Part shown: one piece after another, positions 62,724-64,000 of the stretch
How positions within the stretch are numbered: the stretch's first letter is position 1
How the letters are laid out: the number at the start of each line of letters is the position of its first letter
Assembly: GCF_001663815.1 (NCBI RefSeq)
Contig: NZ_CP016027.1
Span: 2,294,501 to 2,358,500, forward strand
From: Halothiobacillus diazotrophicus
Lineage (GTDB): Bacteria > Pseudomonadota > Gammaproteobacteria > Halothiobacillales > Halothiobacillaceae
Reading direction: 5' to 3'
Length of the DNA stretch: 64,000 nt
The notes under the pieces: model-generated
What the model saw: the letters and a program-made list of their open reading frames with translations, nothing else
What the model was told of the DNA's origin: nothing
The model's database searches: none
Position numbers and translations under genes: made by a program

Positions 62724-64000
62724 ATGAACCTGGGTTCGCTCATCCGCCAGCGGGGCTTCGGGATCGCGTTCGCGCTGTTGGCGTTGCCCGCCGTCGCCCC
62801 TGCCGACGCGCCCTTGTCCACCTTGACTCGGGAGGCCCCCGCCATGACGCATGAGGTGCGTGCAGTACCCATTCCCCAGTCCGCTGCCGCGGCGCGATCC
62901 CTGGTTGCCTGGCCGGGACTGCCGGCAGCGGAGCAACCTGCCGTGAACGCGGCGGAGGCCCATGCCCGCAAAAACCCCCTGGCCGGGGGCGATCCACATA
63001 CCCGCTGGCTGGATGCAGCTGGCAAGCCGTTATTCACCAATCGACTGATTCTGAGTCCGTCGCCGTACCTGCTCGAACATGCCCACAACCCCGTCGATTG
63101 GCACCCCTGGGGACCGGCCGCGCTGGCAGCCGCCAAGGCTCAGAACAAGCCGTTGTTCATTTCGATCGGCTATGCGAGCTGTCACTGGTGTCATGTCATG
63201 GCGCAGGAGAGCTTCGAGTCCCCCGACGTGGCGCGCGTGCTGAACCAGTCGTTCATCCCCGTGAAGGTCGATCGACAGCAGAACCCGGAGCTCGACAGTC
63301 GATACCAGATCGCGGTGGCCATCGTCGGCGGCGGCCAGACCGGTTGGCCCGCGAGCATCTATACCCTGCCCGATGGCCGACCGTTCTTCGCGACGCTCTA
63401 TCAGCCAGAACCCCAGTTTCTTGCCACCCTGAATCAGGTCGCCAAGGTATGGGCGACGCGTCCTGCGGCCGTGGCGCAGGATGCCGACAAGCTCACCGGC
63501 CTGATGCGGCGTGTGCTGGATCAGCAGGCGCAGGCCCAGACACTGGATGCGTCCTTGATCGCACGAACGGCGCAGGATCTGATGCAGCAGATCGATCCGT
63601 TCGAGGGGGGCTTCGGCGATGGCGTGAAATTCCCCGATACCGCCCGCCTGATGTTCCTGCTGGACCAACTGGGCCATGGGACCTTGCCGCCCGACCAATT
63701 GGCGTCGCTGCGCGATAGTCTGAATTTGACCCTTGAGCACATGCGGCGCGGCGGTATCTACGATCAGCTGGGCGGTGGCTTTTTTCGATACAGCACGACC
63801 CCCGACTGGCGCGTGCCCCATTTCGAGAAGATGGCCTACGATCAGGCGGAGCTGGCCCGGACCTATCTGCGTGCCGGTCTGGTCCTTGGGCGGCACGACT
63901 ACTGGCAGACGGCCGAGGATACGCTGGATTTCGTGTTGGCGCACATGCGCGCACCCGATGGCGGCTTCATCGCGGCCCTGGATGCCGACAGCGCCTTGCC
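62724..64000 (+). CDS. Thioredoxin-domain DUF255 (YyaL/SSP411-like) protein, exported; truncated by window end
   Basis: 426 residues are visible and the frame is still open at base 64000. An N-terminal signal-like segment ([22 protein letters not shown]) suggests export. The DUF255 core begins at [24 protein letters not shown]. It contains the redox-type motif [15 protein letters not shown], then [16 protein letters not shown] and [17 protein letters not shown], and continues into the six-hairpin glycosidase-like part ([50 protein letters not shown]). Family members (SSP411/YyaL) are about 700 residues and of unsettled role. ggaggaaag precedes the ATG. Confidence 0.9.
   Translation, partial: MNLGSLIRQRGFGIAFALLALPAVAPADAPLSTLTREAPAMTHEVRAVPIPQSAAAARSLVAWPGLPAAEQPAVNAAEAHARKNPLAGGDPHTRWLDAAGKPLFTNRLILSPSPYLLEHAHNPVDWHPWGPAALAAAKAQNKPLFISIGYASCHWCHVMAQESFESPDVARVLNQSFIPVKVDRQQNPELDSRYQIAVAIVGGGQTGWPASIYTLPDGRPFFATLYQPEPQFLATLNQVAKVWATRPAAVAQDADKLTGLMRRVLDQQAQAQTLDASLIARTAQDLMQQIDPFEGGFGDGVKFPDTARLMFLLDQLGHGTLPPDQLASLRDSLNLTLEHMRRGGIYDQLGGGFFRYSTTPDWRVPHFEKMAYDQAELARTYLRAGLVLGRHDYWQTAEDTLDFVLAHMRAPDGGFIAALDADSAL

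Overview
The window reads as one continuous chromosomal stretch of a Gram-negative gammaproteobacterium. It is gene-dense and GC-rich at both ends, with an AT-richer insert in the middle. The assignment rests on rpoD followed by a tRNA-Ile(CAU), RluE, ProQ/FinO, LolC/LolD, MtgA, HrpA, an OmpA-type lipoprotein and type IV pilins. A sucrose-phosphate synthase, sucrose-phosphatase and GH100 invertase cluster would suit a halotolerant organism, for example a Halothiobacillus-like sulfur oxidiser, but that genus-level guess is inference only.

Layout. 1-1090: the 3' end of rpoD, tRNA-Ile(CAU), and a tandem repeat in which each unit begins with a copy of the tRNA 3' end. 1091-10250: a periplasmic DsrE-like protein, a small thioredoxin, an ABC exporter with a membrane protein, a diheme cytochrome c paired with a PhoX-like lipoprotein, and a 5'-truncated HlyD-type adaptor. 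10272-25459: housekeeping and signalling genes (rluE, a 5'-3' exonuclease, malic enzyme, a hybrid histidine kinase coupled to a REC-GGDEF-EAL protein, OmpA lipoprotein, cardiolipin synthase, Bax-inhibitor-like protein, proQ and others).

25460-46172 is the accessory part. It starts with a sigma-54-type promoter and pilA, followed by two related polytopic GT-C/TPR-like proteins, two family 2 glycosyltransferases and a flippase-like membrane protein. A dead IS3-family element (33461-34647) separates these plus-strand genes from a minus-strand operon of ten tightly overlapping genes: rfbF, rfbG, an RmlC-like epimerase, a C-methyltransferase, an aminotransferase, a PhyH-type oxygenase, a second methyltransferase, a GNAT acetyltransferase, WbqC and a CmcI-like protein. 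The operon looks like a pathway for a CDP-linked, C-branched amino deoxysugar. Together with the GT-C proteins beside pilA, the region is a plausible pilin or surface glycan modification system. A UDP-sugar dehydrogenase, MtgA and a second pilin with its own candidate sigma-54 promoter follow.

46204-64000 returns to GC-rich core: sucrose metabolism, LolCD, small secreted or membrane proteins, a TauE/SafE-like transporter, HrpA, a zinc peptidase, cyclopropane fatty acid synthase and the start of a DUF255/thioredoxin-domain protein that runs off the window. All functions are read from sequence motifs and family knowledge; no database search was run.
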